Source: Sisyra terminalis
Taxonomy: Eukaryota; Arthropoda; Insecta; Neuroptera; Sisyridae
Assembly: GCA_958496175.1 (NCBI GenBank)
Contig: OY292274.1
Span: 16,141,689 to 16,205,688 of the forward strand
Direction of reading: 5' to 3'
DNA: 64,000 nucleotides
In this document: positions 35,825-49,315 of the stretch, in pieces
How the letters are laid out: each line of letters opens with the position of its first letter
Numbering within the stretch: position 1 is the first letter of the stretch
The notes under the pieces: model-generated
Databases searched by the model: none
What the model was told of the DNA's origin: nothing
What the model saw: the letters and a program-made list of their open reading frames with translations, nothing else
Made by a program: the position numbers and the translations under genes

Positions 35825-36465
35825 CTCTTTAAATTAAATAAGTATGATAATTTTATAGAAACAAAATGAAAAAGCTAAAACTTAAAACGTTTAATTTATG
35901 AGAGAAACATAATTTTATACGTTAAACAATTTTGTATTATTTCATGTTTAGATTTCTCAGAAAGTCTAGTTTATATATTCACATGGATGGTTAATTTTAC
36001 TGTACAATCAAAATACAATAACGTTAGAAAAGTCATTTAGTTGTATATAGTAATGTGAAAAGTTATGAATTTAAAAAAATGGAAAAGTATTTTGGTCAAA
36101 TTATATCATAAAATTTATGTATAAATGGCTTCATTCGGCTTCAAAAAGAAGTCGTTTTTTTTTAATTTCTAATAATACTTTGAATAAAAAGGCTATAACT
36201 CATATTTTTTTAGCCGTAGCTGTGGCGTTTCTTAAATTTAATCAATCTAAAAAGATTCCAACAGGTCTTGGACCCAATCGTAAATTTGTCGAGCGTAATT
36301 CATAAATCATACGAACCTCATATAAGTCTGAAACGTTTTCATTGTAATCGAATTTTACATAAAAAAAATTGGCTTGAAGGATTATAGTTTTACCATATAA
36401 TATGTAACCACAACTAAGTAATAATTGTAAATTAGAATTCGGTCTCTCAAGTTGATAAACATTTT
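35825..36465. repeat. Right copy of the duplicated segment (paralogue of 24885-25545)
   Basis: Aligned in order with the left copy; see that entry for shared landmarks. It lies immediately 5' of the transporter gene and so may include its promoter region. A 62-codon frame at 36117-36305 is not conserved as a frame in the left copy and is not called. Confidence 0.78.
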
Positions 36466-36888
36466 AATTTGAATAGTGTAGGGATATCTAAAGCGCTGTA
36501 ATATAAGATTATATTTTATTTATATAAATGGTAAGTTAATTTAGTAAGAAGTTGCTACTAATACATAGTTTAAGAAAAAATATATAAAAAAAATTCGTGG
36601 AAGTTTCGATTTTTCTATTTGTATTTTGGTTCAAGCTCCTTCTCTCTAATCTCTACTGGATCTGCTTTTTAGCCCAATTGGATTTTTTACTTCTAATTAT
36701 CAACAGACGAATACGTTTTCTATGAGTGGACTCACAAAATTTAGTGGCAAGCATTTTTAATTAACATTAAAATATACAATTCTTAGACAGAGTCTTGCAT
36801 TAATTACCAAATTACTAATATACCATTCTTTTTAATTAATTTTTAAAATATGAACGCTTGATAAATATTTTTTGAGGTGGGTGACATA

Positions 36889-39800
36889 ATGAGTTACGAC
36901 ACTGACGGATATCAACTGACACCAACCCAAGTGACGCCACTGGAAAGGAGGAAAAGTTTATCATCTCAAAAACAATAATTTCTATAGAAACATTTACAAT
37001 ATATTGTGTCGAAAAAATGATTACATATATATATACAACATCAAAGTTTAAATATTTATTTTAAAATAAATTTACAATGGAAGATACTCCGAAGTAAAAT
37101 ATCAATTAAAATCAGTCATGAAATATTTCGGTAAAATTTAATAATTTATTTTTTCATGTTCATTGAAGACTTGAAGATGATTTTGATTTTGAGGCTCTTC
37201 ATCCGCCTCCAGAAAATCCACTATCGTAAACAAAAACCTCTTTACAATTTATATTCTTTGTGCAAATCGTATTTTTTTGCAGAAATTTTGCAACATTTAT
37301 AACACTGGCTAAAGCAGCTTTGGGTACAGGTCTTTTAGCTTTGCCTAATGCAATGTCAAATGCTGGTATCGTAACCGGAACTGTATTGGGAACCTCAATT
37401 GCACTGTTAAATGGCTATATTGTGACTTTTATGGTAAGCTAAATCAAGCTTCTATTACGTTTGTCTGCAACACTATTTACATAATGGAGTTTCAGTGTTT
37501 ATAATATAACAAGTAATACTTTCTGTGTTCAAATAATTTGTATGTTTTGTACATAAACGTTTTGTGAGCCCTTGTAGCTTAAGGATGATATAGAGGTACA
37601 ATCGGAGATAAAAGCACATAAAAATAGAAACACTACCACTGCTTGTACTATACATAAGACGAAAGGTCTCAGCTGTGACTATAGCATCGTACTTTCTTAT
37701 GCACTTATTAATTTATCAAATAAAAAGCACATTTTCGTTTTATTTATATTTTTTTTCTTAAAAACTGTTAAATAAATTCAAATAAATTGATGCAAAATTA
37801 GTTCTCTTAAGTTTAAACTACAGTATATGCAAGTTTGAATGCCCTGTAGCATTTTTTTTGCTAATAAAAATAAATTTTGTCTGTTCGATCACCGATTCTC
37901 CATATGATTACGTATAAAATCATAGAATTTTTAAATTGCAATAACTTATAAACGACTTAATGAATCAATTTGAAATTTTCACTGATGTTTAAAAGCGTTA
38001 AATAAGAAATAATCTATTAAATTTTTATTTGTCTCGTAGCATTTTGACAAACACTCATAACATCCTTAAGTGATAATTTGTTAAATGTTTCTTTAACATT
38101 TTGTGTAGTAACTTCTAGGTACTTATTTATAAAAAAATATAATTATCTTTTTATAGATAAAATTAAAACATAAAGTATGTGTGAGAGAAAATATCCAATG
38201 CACTACATTATCAAATGCGATGGGCTTAGGATATAAATATGGACCTCCTTGCATAGCAAAAATGCCTTCGTTTGGCAGGTTTGTTCTTTTAAATTTAATG
38301 TTTTTTTATTATTTTTAATTTGTATAGTATAACCTGGAGGTGAAAAATATGAAGACTAAAAACTTTGTCTTCAATACGGTAGTTGAAAGCATTTGTTTCT
38401 GAAGCATGTGATTAAAAATTTATTTGTACATACTTACTATAAGCAAAAAATAATTGTGTAATATCGTAGACATGATTCAAAAAAATTGTATAAATTTTGA
38501 TTATTTTCTTATTTTTTCTTTTTTAGTTGGGGAGTAACCATTACTTTAGGAACGTATCAAGTGGGAATACTTTGTGTTTATTATGTATTTATTGTGGAAA
38601 ATATTTCACAAGTTTGTATGTACAATTTAAAACCGGTGGCTCCATATGTATATTATTTGTCGGCGTTTCCATTTTTTTGTCTTTTGATGTTAGTGAGAAA
38701 TATTAAATATTTGGCCATTTGTGCAAATTTTGCCGTCATAGGAACAATTGGTTGTATCGCAATTATATTTTACTATGTATTTCGAGATCCACTGGATCTA
38801 CCTGGTACAGAACTAGCGAGACCGATCTCATCGTTGTTATTATTTTTGGGTACTGCTATGTTTTCTACGAATAATCTCGGAGTGGTATAATCTTTAATGT
38901 GCTTCATACAATTGTTTTGTCTAAATGTGTTTACGGCTAATTTTTATTTTAGGCTTTATCGTTAGAAGCCAAAATGAAGACACCAAAAAGTTTTAGAAAA
39001 GTCTACGGTTGTGCCGTCGCTTTTATAATAATTTTGTGTATGGCTTTTGGAAATATTTGTTATATGAAATATACGAAAAATACTAAAGGTGCTATAACTC
39101 TAAATCTACCAGAAGATGAAGGGTAAATATATATTTTAATTGACTACTAGTGAAACAAGACCCATGCTTTTTTAGTTGTTTAAGAACTAGCAATATTTTC
39201 GAGAGAGAATTTCAGGATAGCGTATTTTTGCTTAAGTCACTATTGGCCTTTCAATAAAATCATAAAACTTAAGTTTAATGTAAAATATAAATGTTCATGG
39301 AAATTAAGTTGAGTGAATCATATAAAAACCAACATTTCAAATTCTTAGTTGTGTGCTACACTGTATTAGGATCATAGGAAAATATCTTCAAAAATTCGAT
39401 TTTGGGGTTTTTACCACTGGCTAGATAGATTTCGAAGAGTAAACTTAGAAATGTTATTTAATATTTAATTAAACAATATTTAAAATTAAGTTGTGGTAGT
39501 AATGTTTATTAGCGTCACGGGACGCCTGGTAGTTGTGAAACATCGAGTTTGTACAATCAATATGCATTAAAGACAAGATTACGACCGGAACTAAATATAA
39601 TATAATGAAAAAATTAAACATACGAATTTTTTACAGAAAATGAACACTAGGTACTTCAGAAATATTTATTTTTATTAAATACAAAAATTCAATATTAATT
39701 TCAGGTTGCCACAACTTAATTCTTTTCATCTGTGACTTCAGTAAAAGTTATATTCGATGTCGCCAATGACGGTATTACTGTGACAATTGGCCGATGATAA

Positions 39801-41793
39801 CTAAAGTATGTCACAAAAGTATTGGACATAACATTATCAGGATATCTTATAAATTCGGCGTCTTTTGTGGTTCCATATTTGGTAGTAGACTCTTTTGGAT
39901 TGTTAATAATATCTAATTGAAATTCTTTTTGAAAGAACATTATTAATGGCATTGATTTGTCTTTTGCAAAATTTACATTAAAATCTCCAGCTAAAATTAA
40001 CGTTAGTTTATTTTTATTTGTTTTGAAAATGATTGAACCTCTGTGACTATACGGAAATAATCTCTCATGTAAAAATGAAATGATATCATCCGCTTTTTTA
40101 TTAGGTGAAATGTAAACAACGATCATAATTAGTTCACTTCCATCTTTTACTTTAATATGTGAAGCACACATATCGCCAATAGATGTTTGGGAGACATGAC
40201 CTTCTGTAGCATTTTAGTACCTAGATCCATGTTGAATGTAGTAATATGTAAAGTATTTTTATTTTTGTAAATGGCAACTCCAGCGGCTCTAATATTTTGT
40301 CATTTAACTTTAGCTTTACAATTAAAATTAGATAAGTCAACTGATCTATAAGACACCATATACGGGGCATTTCACGTGAAGCGGACAGCGAAAATAAAGT
40401 GATGTTTCACATCAAAAAGTAGGTAGGGGAAGGTAGTACGAGATGATCCCTTGAAGCAGAAATCGCTGTAAAATATATATTCTTCAAGGCAAACCAAAAA
40501 TAAAGGCGATTATTAGTAGTATATTTATCTATCCAGTATGTATAATACTCATAACCCGAAAATAACTGAGGATTCATTGAAATATTTTCACTTTTTTAAA
40601 ACCTTACAAAGTGATCATCTCCATGGGTAAGATGATCCTCCAGGTAGAGTTTCCTAACATAGCCTACAAGTACGTGGCTATATACATGTGGCCTTAATAC
40701 TTAAATCAAGCATAATAAAAAGCCCCAAACGCAACAGTAATTACATTTACCATTGTTTGAATAAAAGTAACATAAGATCCAAGCCATGTCTTCCTTAGGT
40801 CAATCGTGCACAATTTTTATTTTTTCTCGTCAAAATCGATGTATTGCTCACTTCTCCATGACTATTTGACTGAAGTGGAGGGTGTCCAGAGCTATACTTT
40901 ACCAGTGAAATAAACTAAATAGCGTTAGTGGTTTCAGCACAATCGCAAAGGATCATCTTACCTCAAGGGATCAACTAGTATTACTTTCCCCTATTTGGAA
41001 GAAATTGTTTTTAAAAATTATGAAAAACACATATGTTGTGCTTACTTTGTGTAAGTAATTTGTGTCGCTATAAAAAAACCTAACAAAATGGATTTACTTA
41101 TTTAGAGTATAAAATGTTTATATAAAAACACACCGTTAGCAAATAGAGCTTAAAGTATGTTATGAAACAATTTTGTAAAAATTTTTAGTAATAATTGCTT
41201 GGGGAAAAACCTTAGTAAAATATATTCCTTTTAATTTTTCAGTTTTTTAAGAAACATTTTGTTAGCCGTTATTGAACCCTACTTGATTAAAATCCAAGCT
41301 ACGCCCTTCACTTATTAAACTATTTAATTTATAGATGGGCCCAAGCAGTAAAAATAATTTATTCGTTTATTGTTTTTATTTCGTATGGCATACAGGTAGT
41401 ACCGACAGTGGAATTAATAAAAATATGCTGGCCGCCAATTCCCAAAGAAAGAGAATTTGTGGTAGATTATTTGATTCGTACTGGACTTTGTGTATTTGCC
41501 TGTAAGAAAATAATAATAATAATGTTCTAACAAATATTTGCGTATGTTTCTCTTTAGGTACGATTGGATTGTTGGTTCCAAATGTTGGAAAATTAATCTC
41601 TTTTATAGGCTGTTTGTGTTTGCCATTGTTATATTATTTGTACCCAACATTACTCGATATAAGTTTACATTGGCAAGATGCTTTTCGACAAAAGGAGTTA
41701 CACTGTATTAAAGATACACTTTTGATTCTATTTGGAATATTTGCCACAATTGTCGGAACTACAGTGGCAGCTTTGAAAATTATAAATAAATAA
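36889..41793 (+). CDS. SLC36/PAT-family proton-coupled amino acid transporter, 8 exons
   Basis: Predicted 439-residue membrane transporter moving small neutral amino acids with protons across the plasma or lysosomal membrane (family knowledge). Exons by eye: 36889-36955, 37177-37225, 37283-37433, 38157-38278, 38527-38884, 38953-39122, 41335-41501, 41558-41793; all junctions are GT-AG and keep phase. The first donor (GTTTAT) is weak. The hydrophilic N-terminus begins MSYDTDGYQLTPTQVTPLER; then EALHPPPENPL leads to the first membrane segment with AALGTGLLALPNA (about residues 50-62), the family signature. Later blocks are NIKYLAICA, MKTPKSF, ITLNLPEDEGWAQAVK and LLVPNVGKLISFIGC; about 10-11 membrane segments. 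Around residues 241-249 it reads MFSTNNLGV where most relatives have an FAFEGIGV-like block. AATAAA overlaps the stop codon. Intron 6 hosts a transposon fragment. Confidence 0.88.
39716..40350 (-). pseudogene. Endonuclease (EEP) domain fragment, Helentron-like, in transporter intron 6
   Basis: Read on minus: RAAGVAIYKNKNTLHITTFN (frame preceded by a stop), then IMIVVYISPNKKADDIISFL, LTLILAGDFNVNFAKDKSMP (the GDFN block of endonuclease-exonuclease-phosphatase enzymes), NNPKESTTKYGTTKDAEFIR and TYFSYHRPIVTV, where SYH stands at the position of the usual SDH catalytic triad segment. This arrangement fits the C-terminal endonuclease of Helentron (Helitron2) Rep-helicase proteins, less likely a LINE. 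The upstream Rep and helicase parts are missing. The 151-codon frame ends at 39716. A related helicase relic lies at 57620. Confidence 0.68.
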
Positions 41794-41884
41794 TGATATT
41801 TATAAAGTGTTAATTAACTTTTTTTGTGACCTCTTATTGTATTTGTCACCATGAACATAAAATAATTCTTGCAGAAAAATGAGT

Positions 41885-43874
41885 TTATAACTATATTGAT
41901 CTATATATGGGTAATTTTCTGTCAACACATTACTGTCCAAAACACCATTTACAAAAACTATTACTTTATTGTAAATAAAAATTACTTAAGACACAAGAAT
42001 AAGACTACAGCTGTTTAGCGCTAATGTAGTTATAATGCCATCAGTTATAATTTCTTACTAAAAAAATACCAAACCAGCATAAGAATAGCCCTCAGCACTG
42101 CCCCAATTCCAGATTTAACTTATTTGTGCGTATTTTTACTAAAAACAAATAATTCTATTTGAAAAAAATAAAATTTAAAATCTATTTATTTTAGCTCACA
42201 AGTTTAGCCAAACCTTGTCCAGCCTATTAAAGAATAGGCCACTGCTAAAAATTAACTATTTTTCTAACTAATTTCATGTTTTTTTGCGTGAAAAGGAACA
42301 TTAATAGGCTGTAGTTAGTAAAATGACTTTAGTGGCGCTATATCACTATTTTGTTCAGTGTTAGTAAACTTATTGTGACAAAAATCGTGCCAGAGATGTT
42401 ACGATGCCCAGTCCCCTGGAAATAGTTTTATTTAATCTTTAATTGGACAACTATATATATTATATACATTTTTCTTAAGGGTGTATTCATTTACTATGAG
42501 TACCTAACAAAATGTACAAATAAAATACACAGTCTCCTTTACATTAATGAGAAGTGCTCAAAAGCCAATTGAATTTATGGCTACTTTTTGAGATATTAAC
42601 CGTTTTCGAGTGAATGTTTGTAGAAGACTGATGAAATTACCTATTGAAAATACATTAAAATATAATTATAGTAATTCATTTTCAAGAACATTACATAGGA
42701 TCGATATTCCTAAGATTATATTGCTTTAGTTTCAATCAAGAAAATTAAAAACTATAAAAGCATTTCTGAATTATGTTAAACAAAAAAGTAAATTCATACA
42801 ATGAAAGCTGAAAGACAGATTTTTAAAATTTAACTGAGATACTTTTGAAAAATTTAGTAAAAACTTATGAGACATTAAAAAGCAGTCTTAAAGTTTTAGT
42901 AGTATACCTAGCGACGAATCAATACTCTACATTTTTGGTTGGAAATTTCACGTAGTCTCCAGATTCATAACATGCATCTCTTGGCTACTGGACCCAGTTT
43001 TGGATCATAGGTAATATTGCGTATTTTGATATGCTAACAACTAATGTTAATATACAAATAGATGAGATTGTTCATTATGACAGTTTAACAGATAGTTGGA
43101 CTAAGTATCTAATGCAAGTATCTTTTACTCTAGAAAGCATGTAAATTTCCTCAGAAATGTTCTCAGGGTCGCCAGTTTTTATTGGATCAAAAACAAACTT
43201 ATAATAAGTCGATATTTGAAAATGAACTTTAAGATTATTATTGAGTTCATCTTTTCCATAACTTTTAATTTATAAAGGCTTAATTTAAAATTTAGTTGAC
43301 GTTATTTCTTACAATTAATAATGGCTTCTGAATTTAAATTTTTTACGCTAAATTTCTGTACTATAAGATCTATAGATGAGACCTAAGATCTGTTAATGAG
43401 TGAACTCACAATTATGGTCACAATCAAAATGGTAAATGTCCACAAAATAGAAATAAGTCATCAAATGTTTCTGTAAAATCGAAAAAAAAACATAAATGTT
43501 CCTTTTTCGAGTATAATCGGTAGAGGGAAGCACTTAGAAGATATTAATCTGCCAAAAACGTATTTGCCTAAATATGCGATATATGTGCCCTTTTAAAAAT
43601 ACATTTCAATTCAGTGCCAATAAATATATTATAGAAAATGTTTTAAATTTTCAGGAAATCAATTTCTTTTAAAATAAATGCTTTTGGCTTGTGTCCTGCT
43701 CACTTCACTCACCAACCTCCACGCCTTCTAGTCACTTCACTCATCTAAGCTGAGCTCTTGCTAAGTTAAATAATATTCTATCAATTTTGATGACTCTTCT
43801 TCTGTCAACCTATTACGCATTGCAAATTTTAAATTTCAAGAAAAATATTTTAGTAAAAAACAATTTCTAAATTA
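41885..43874. other. AT-rich stretch, nothing assignable
   Basis: Sequence downstream of the transporter. Homology with the left duplicated block fades shortly before this point (GAAAAATGAGTT shared at 28964 and 41875). No gene or repeat recognised. Confidence 0.4.
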
Positions 43875-44029
43875 GCCTACTGGTGGTCGAGTGGTAAGAG
43901 TTTCCGCTCCAAAATTGGTAGGTTCGTTCCTTTATCGAGCTCATTTTCCACATTTTTCGATTTTCATTAACCAAAGAGTTGCTTAAGATCTTAGTAGTTA
44001 TAAAGCGACGGTAAATAACATTTAAAAAA
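43875..44029 (+). repeat. tRNA-derived SINE, copy E
   Basis: GCCTACTGGTGGTCGAGTGG gives the A box; the B-box region is shortened (GGTTCGTTCCTTTATCGAGC). The body TTTTCGATTTTCATTAACC and ATAAAGCGACGGTAAATA match copies A-D. It ends in an A-rich tract. Confidence 0.85.
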
Positions 44030-47000
44030 AATATAAAAATAAACTTGTCTATATGTATTGTTTATATTAAAATAATAATATATTTGAATTTCATAAATTT
44101 ATATACAAGTTCTCTTGCAGTTTCCTTAGAGTATAATTATATAGGGTTATTAATCTTCATTAAAAACTTTAACACTCATGAAAAATTATGATTTGAGAAA
44201 CTTTGAACTTAACTTAAGTGCATAAAAATGTCTTGTGTTAAAATAGAAAATGCATGTTGCCATCTAAAATTTCAAAATTTGTAACTAAAACTTTTGCAAT
44301 GAAATAATGATCGTTTTTAAATTCATCAAATTTAGTATCGTGTTTCATGTGAAACTAGCTTTGCTGTTGGCACTAGCACTATGAAGAAACTCTGCGAAAC
44401 TAGTTGAGTGCTTTCATTACTTGCCTACTACGTCAAAATCGTGTCAAGTATTCAAATGAGTGCTTAAATATGCTACATTTTGCACTCAAACTCTTGTCTC
44501 TAGTTCTCTTTTTACATTTTTTACATAGATACGGATGAAAAATAGGACAAGTTATAAAAAAAATCCATGCAAATTTTTTTATATTTTAATTTAAAAAAAG
44601 TAAAACATTTTTGCTTTTGTATTGATTTTAATTATTATTGCTTAACCTGTTGAAATCTGAAGATTTCTTTTCATATTTGTTAAAATGAGATATCTTTTTT
44701 GTAAGCTGTTGAAAGACGTCAATTGCCTTTAATCGCCATCATCACTTTTTCTTTTTATGAAATGGTCCATATATAGGAAGAAATAATTCTACGAAGTGTC
44801 ACTTTCATCTGTTGTGGTTCACACTAAAACTTGCCGTGTGAAAGAAAAAAAAAGGCATATAGAATTATTTTCATCTTCGTACCTTTTTATTTATTAGGGA
44901 AAAATGTGAAAACGAAAAACCCAAACTCAATTGATTTGTACTACATGAGTAACTCAGTCGATCGTTACTGACGCGTTCTTAATATTTTCTGCGGTACAAA
45001 ATTGATTGAATTTTCTGTTTATTATTATTACTGTTATTATTACTGATCCTGTCTATTTCATCTAACGCGGCTTTTCTTTTCCTGTCTATCCCACTTTATG
45101 TGAAGTTATTGAGAGCGCACATTTTCCTTTCTACTATTTTTTCCTTCAAGCAATGTCATTTTTATTGAGTAAGCCTGTTGGGAAATGTCTAATAACGTTT
45201 GCAACTGTACAGAAAAAACGTAATTGGAAAAACAGAATTCGGTTTTAATTTTTTTGTTTGTTTGTTTTGTTATTCCTGTGGTAATGATTTATTTGGAAGT
45301 TGTAAAAAGAAATCACACCCTCAATTTGTTAAATTTTTGTTTGTTCATAAATTTTTTCCCCGTTTCCCATATCCAATTACATATGGACAGATTCGAATAC
45401 GAGAGGACATTGGATTCAAGTGTGTGTTCGTCTGTGTCCATATCACTAAATGACAAATGTTTATTGGAAATTCAACAGGGGTGGATACAGATTTGATCAA
45501 AAGTTATAGATGAGCATTGCATCTGATACTGATCCCTCTATTTCACACATTGATTTGCTCAAGTTTTGTTTCAGACATAAAACCAGCCAAGCCAATGATG
45601 ATTTCCTATTCTATTTGTTTTTGGACTTTAGGTATATTTCGTATGGGATTTAGCTATTAATTCGATTCAACCGGTTTTTATGAGCACTAAAAACAATTAT
45701 TTATTTATTTTCGGTAAGGTATTTCGAGCCTGACATTGTCTGACACATTAACGTAGGCCTCTATGCCAGCAGCTGCCTCGAAAAATCTCCAGAAAACCGA
45801 AAGCGACACACGGCAGGGTCTTTGGCCAGAATTTATGATACTTGAACAATTACCCGTTTGTCTCCAAACGCGTACGCTTATATGTATGCAAGCCAACAAA
45901 TCTTCCGAAAGGAAAGAATACGAAATTAATTTTTTAAAATGAATCCTCGATTTTTTACGAGATGTTGGTGTTGGTTTCAATCACGAACGGAATGTCTTGA
46001 ATCTCTGTCTTGTTTAAATATAATTGATTGTTTTATTTAACGTTTGGTGTAAAGGGTCATAATCATTTATTTAAAATAAAAATAATGCAAGTTTGAATCA
46101 CTGAATAGTGTGTACATAAATGTGTTCAAAAAGATAAATGAGTTGGGGACAAATGGATGAAAAATGCATTGTCATAAAAATACCCACATAGTATTGTAAT
46201 TTAATAAATCAATGGAAATTTTGGATTTTTATTATAATCAATCTTAATTAGTTTCAATGATTGATCCCTGTCAAGCTTTAAGTGACAAAAAAAATAATAT
46301 CAGTAAAACAACATAAATTTATTAGAATCGTTTTTCGTTTCGAATTACTAAATAAACAAAGACGGACCTAGATTAACAAAATATTTAAACTCATAATTAT
46401 AAAAAAAAATGTTGACCTTTTTATTTTTCATTAGTTCGAACCGAAAACATTTCATTTGCATGCAAAAACTTAAAAATACAGTTTTTCCATTGAAATTAGT
46501 GATGAAGATAACTCATGCTTCGTTACTCATTCATTTTATGAAGTTCACCGCTACGCGCAACAAAATATTCAAACACAAAATATCTGCTAATTAAAATATC
46601 TTCAGACAAAGTTTTGAAAAGTTATATGTAAATACAAATTTCGTTTTTATAAGAGTGATGGTTCTCGTGATCTCCAGGCAAAGAAGTTCGTAGTATGCTT
46701 AGTTATTGATTATAGAATTAAAGCCAAGTAAAAACTGGTACTTTCTAGTATAGCTTAATTTTCGTATGAAGATTGAATGTGGATCTACGGTTTTCTCTAA
46801 ACTGTTACCTCATTGTAAGCATTTTCATTGAAAATTCTTTATGGCAGATTTCAAACTTTGTCGAACTGAAATTCCAATTTGGAATTCTTTCAAATTGGAG
46901 TGTCTGTGTGTAGAAATCCACAGTAGTGCAATATGCAGAAATAAAAGGAACTAAAACTCTGAAAACCCAAAATGAAATTTCAAATATAATATATTGGTAA

Positions 47001-48107
47001 TTTTGATTAGATATAAAGGGCTATACGTTTTATACAAACTTTCCTGGTTAAACAGCTATGCAAGTACGAAGTTGGAGTCCAAATGCCTTAGAAAATAAGA
47101 TGAAAAAATGACGGGTTGTGAAGAAGGTGTTTAGTTAAATTGTATGTTATTGTAAAAGTAGTAAGTGATTGTTTATGTTTGCAGGAAACTCGCGTAAATG
47201 CAGGTTATGGTAAAAGCAAAAGCAGCAAATACAGAAAATCTAGGCTGCTAGAGCCAAGCATAATTTTAAAGTATATATACCCAGAAAAAAATAAAAATCT
47301 TATTCTTTACAATATTTTATTAAAAAAAATTGTAATTACATTGAAATTTTTACGTTGTAAAATCGTAATTATAACGATAGTTTTCGGTAAATAGTAGCAT
47401 TTCAGAAATTAAGATTTTTTATTGTTATTTTTTGTGAGTGCAGATGAATAAATATATATAACATATAGGTACGAGTAAAAGAGACAGAACTTCTACTATC
47501 ATCCCTACTCTCTGACTTCTTAGGTAAGTAATATGGTTTGAAGGTTATTTTAAACCGAGTCCAAAGTTGGAGCAATGTTTACGTGTTTCGGATACTTGAA
47601 TCCCTAAATCAAAGCTCGAAAGTTTTGACTTTTGAAGATAACATTTACGTATTTTTTTTTAAATTAAAATATTTTTTTTTCCTAAGATGAGTTTGTTGAA
47701 AATTTACTTACTATTAGCCTGCCAGTAAAAATTTTACCGATTTTCATTTAAAGAGAATTAAGCAAATTGCTTATAAAATAGTTAATTGTAGAGTTACAGA
47801 AAAGCACAAATTTGCAATCAATAAAACAGTTTCCAATTAAGTTATTCGGTGTTTGGACGTTTAGTAGATGGATTTTAAATACTTTATGAATTAAAAAGTA
47901 AACCTCATTTTAAAATTAAATCACAATTGTTTTTTTTATTTGTTAAAGCGAAATTGTAATAAGATAATAGAACAAAGAATGAATCAATAAACGAGTTGAA
48001 ATTTTGTAATTTATTTTTTCCTTAGGTCAATTTAAATTTTAGACAACGATTCCCGCTTTATTTTCTTCAAAAAAATATCAATCAAAAAGTAACTTCCTGA
48101 GTATTTT
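44030..48107. other. AT-rich stretch, no firm gene
   Basis: At 47184 a good acceptor (TTTATGTTTGCAG) is followed by an open segment reading ETRVNAGYGKSKSSKYRKSR; it could be an exon but has no recognised partner. A minus-strand frame at 45705-45980 and plus frames at 45199-45496 show no domain. Confidence 0.35.
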
Positions 48108-49315
48108 AACATAATCTCGTCCTACTTAGAAAGCCGCATCTTTCAAGTCAAATACAAATCGGAAGTAACGACTCCCAAAAAAATAACAGCCGGGGTTCTC
48201 CAAGGTAGCATACTGGGACCTCTGTTGTATTCCCTTTACACAGCCGATATGCCAAATACAACAGATGCATTAGTGGCAACATTTGCTAATGACACAGCCA
48301 TCGTAACCGCAGCAGATGAACCCATTGAAGCTTCGTTAAAGCTCCAAAATAACCTGGACAAAGTAGAAAAATGGGCAAAAAAGTGGAAAATAAAAATAAA
48401 CAACGCAAAATCTACACACATAATGTTTACACTGCGTAGAAATATATGTCCACCGGTTACAATGGAAGGCACAGAACTACCGCAAAAGAGCACGGTAAAA
48501 TATCTCAGAATGCACTTAGATCAAAAACTTACAGGGACTGAGCAAATCAAAAAAAACTCGAGAACGTTTAAATAAAAAATACAAAAAAATTTACTTGCTA
48601 ATGGTCATCTAATGCACCATTATCAACAGAAAACAAACTTCTTCTGTACAAGGTCATCCTCAAGCCCATATGAACATATGGGATACAGTTATGGGGTACT
48701 GCATCCAACTCCAACATTGAAATCCTACAAAGACTCCAATCAAGGACCGTACGACAAATAATCGGTGCTCTATGATATGTAAGCAATAAAAAAATACATG
48801 AAGATACAGAAATGCCATCTGTAAAGGAGGAAATTCAAAGGTTTAGTAAAAGATATCTGACAAAACTAGACAATCATTCCAACCATCTCGCAATAAACTT
48901 ATTGGACAATAGTGAGATGCTAAGGTTACAAAAATGGAATGTAATAGATTTGCCTGATAGATTTTGTAACTAAAAAAATATTCCTATTAACTATTTATTG
49001 CTAAATTATTATTTCTTATTAAATAGCTTTATTTTTATATATTACTTCTATATTAATGTTTCACATTATTTTTAGCATTGATATTGTTATTATAGACTAT
49101 TATTATTATTGCTACTGTTAATTGTTTTCACGATTGTTGTTATCGCTATAAGAATTACTTTTACTGTTATTGTTGCTATTGATCGTTAAAAATCTTTGTA
49201 CTTATACAGCACTAATCTACTGGGACTAGTGCTTACATGTGATTGTTTATGGACTGAATGCACTTATTGCAACCCTATGCAGATTGTGTTATTTATTTGA
49301 AAATAAAAAAAAATA
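48108..49315 (+). mobile_element. Jockey-clade LINE, 5'-truncated copy with 3' UTR
   Basis: Begins inside the RT: SYLESRIFQVKYKSE, motif B AGVLQGSILGPLLYSLYTAD, motif C region VATFANDTAIVTAADEP (usually FADD), WAKKWKIKINNAKSTHIMFT, VKYLRMHLDQKLT; after frameshifts near 48575 it continues NKLLLYKVILKPI, TYGIQLWGTASNSNIEILQR and FSKRYLTKLDNHSNHLAINL, ending with TAA at 48970-48972. A roughly 340-bp 3' UTR with many TTATTATT and TGTTATTG words runs to an A-rich tail near 49315. 5' truncation and a tailed 3' end are normal for LINE insertion. The Asp-to-Asn change in motif C would abolish reverse transcription. Confidence 0.85.

Noticed and set aside
45199..45980. Several 80-90 codon frames on both strands
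   Set aside because: They overlap in different frames and show no recognisable domain.
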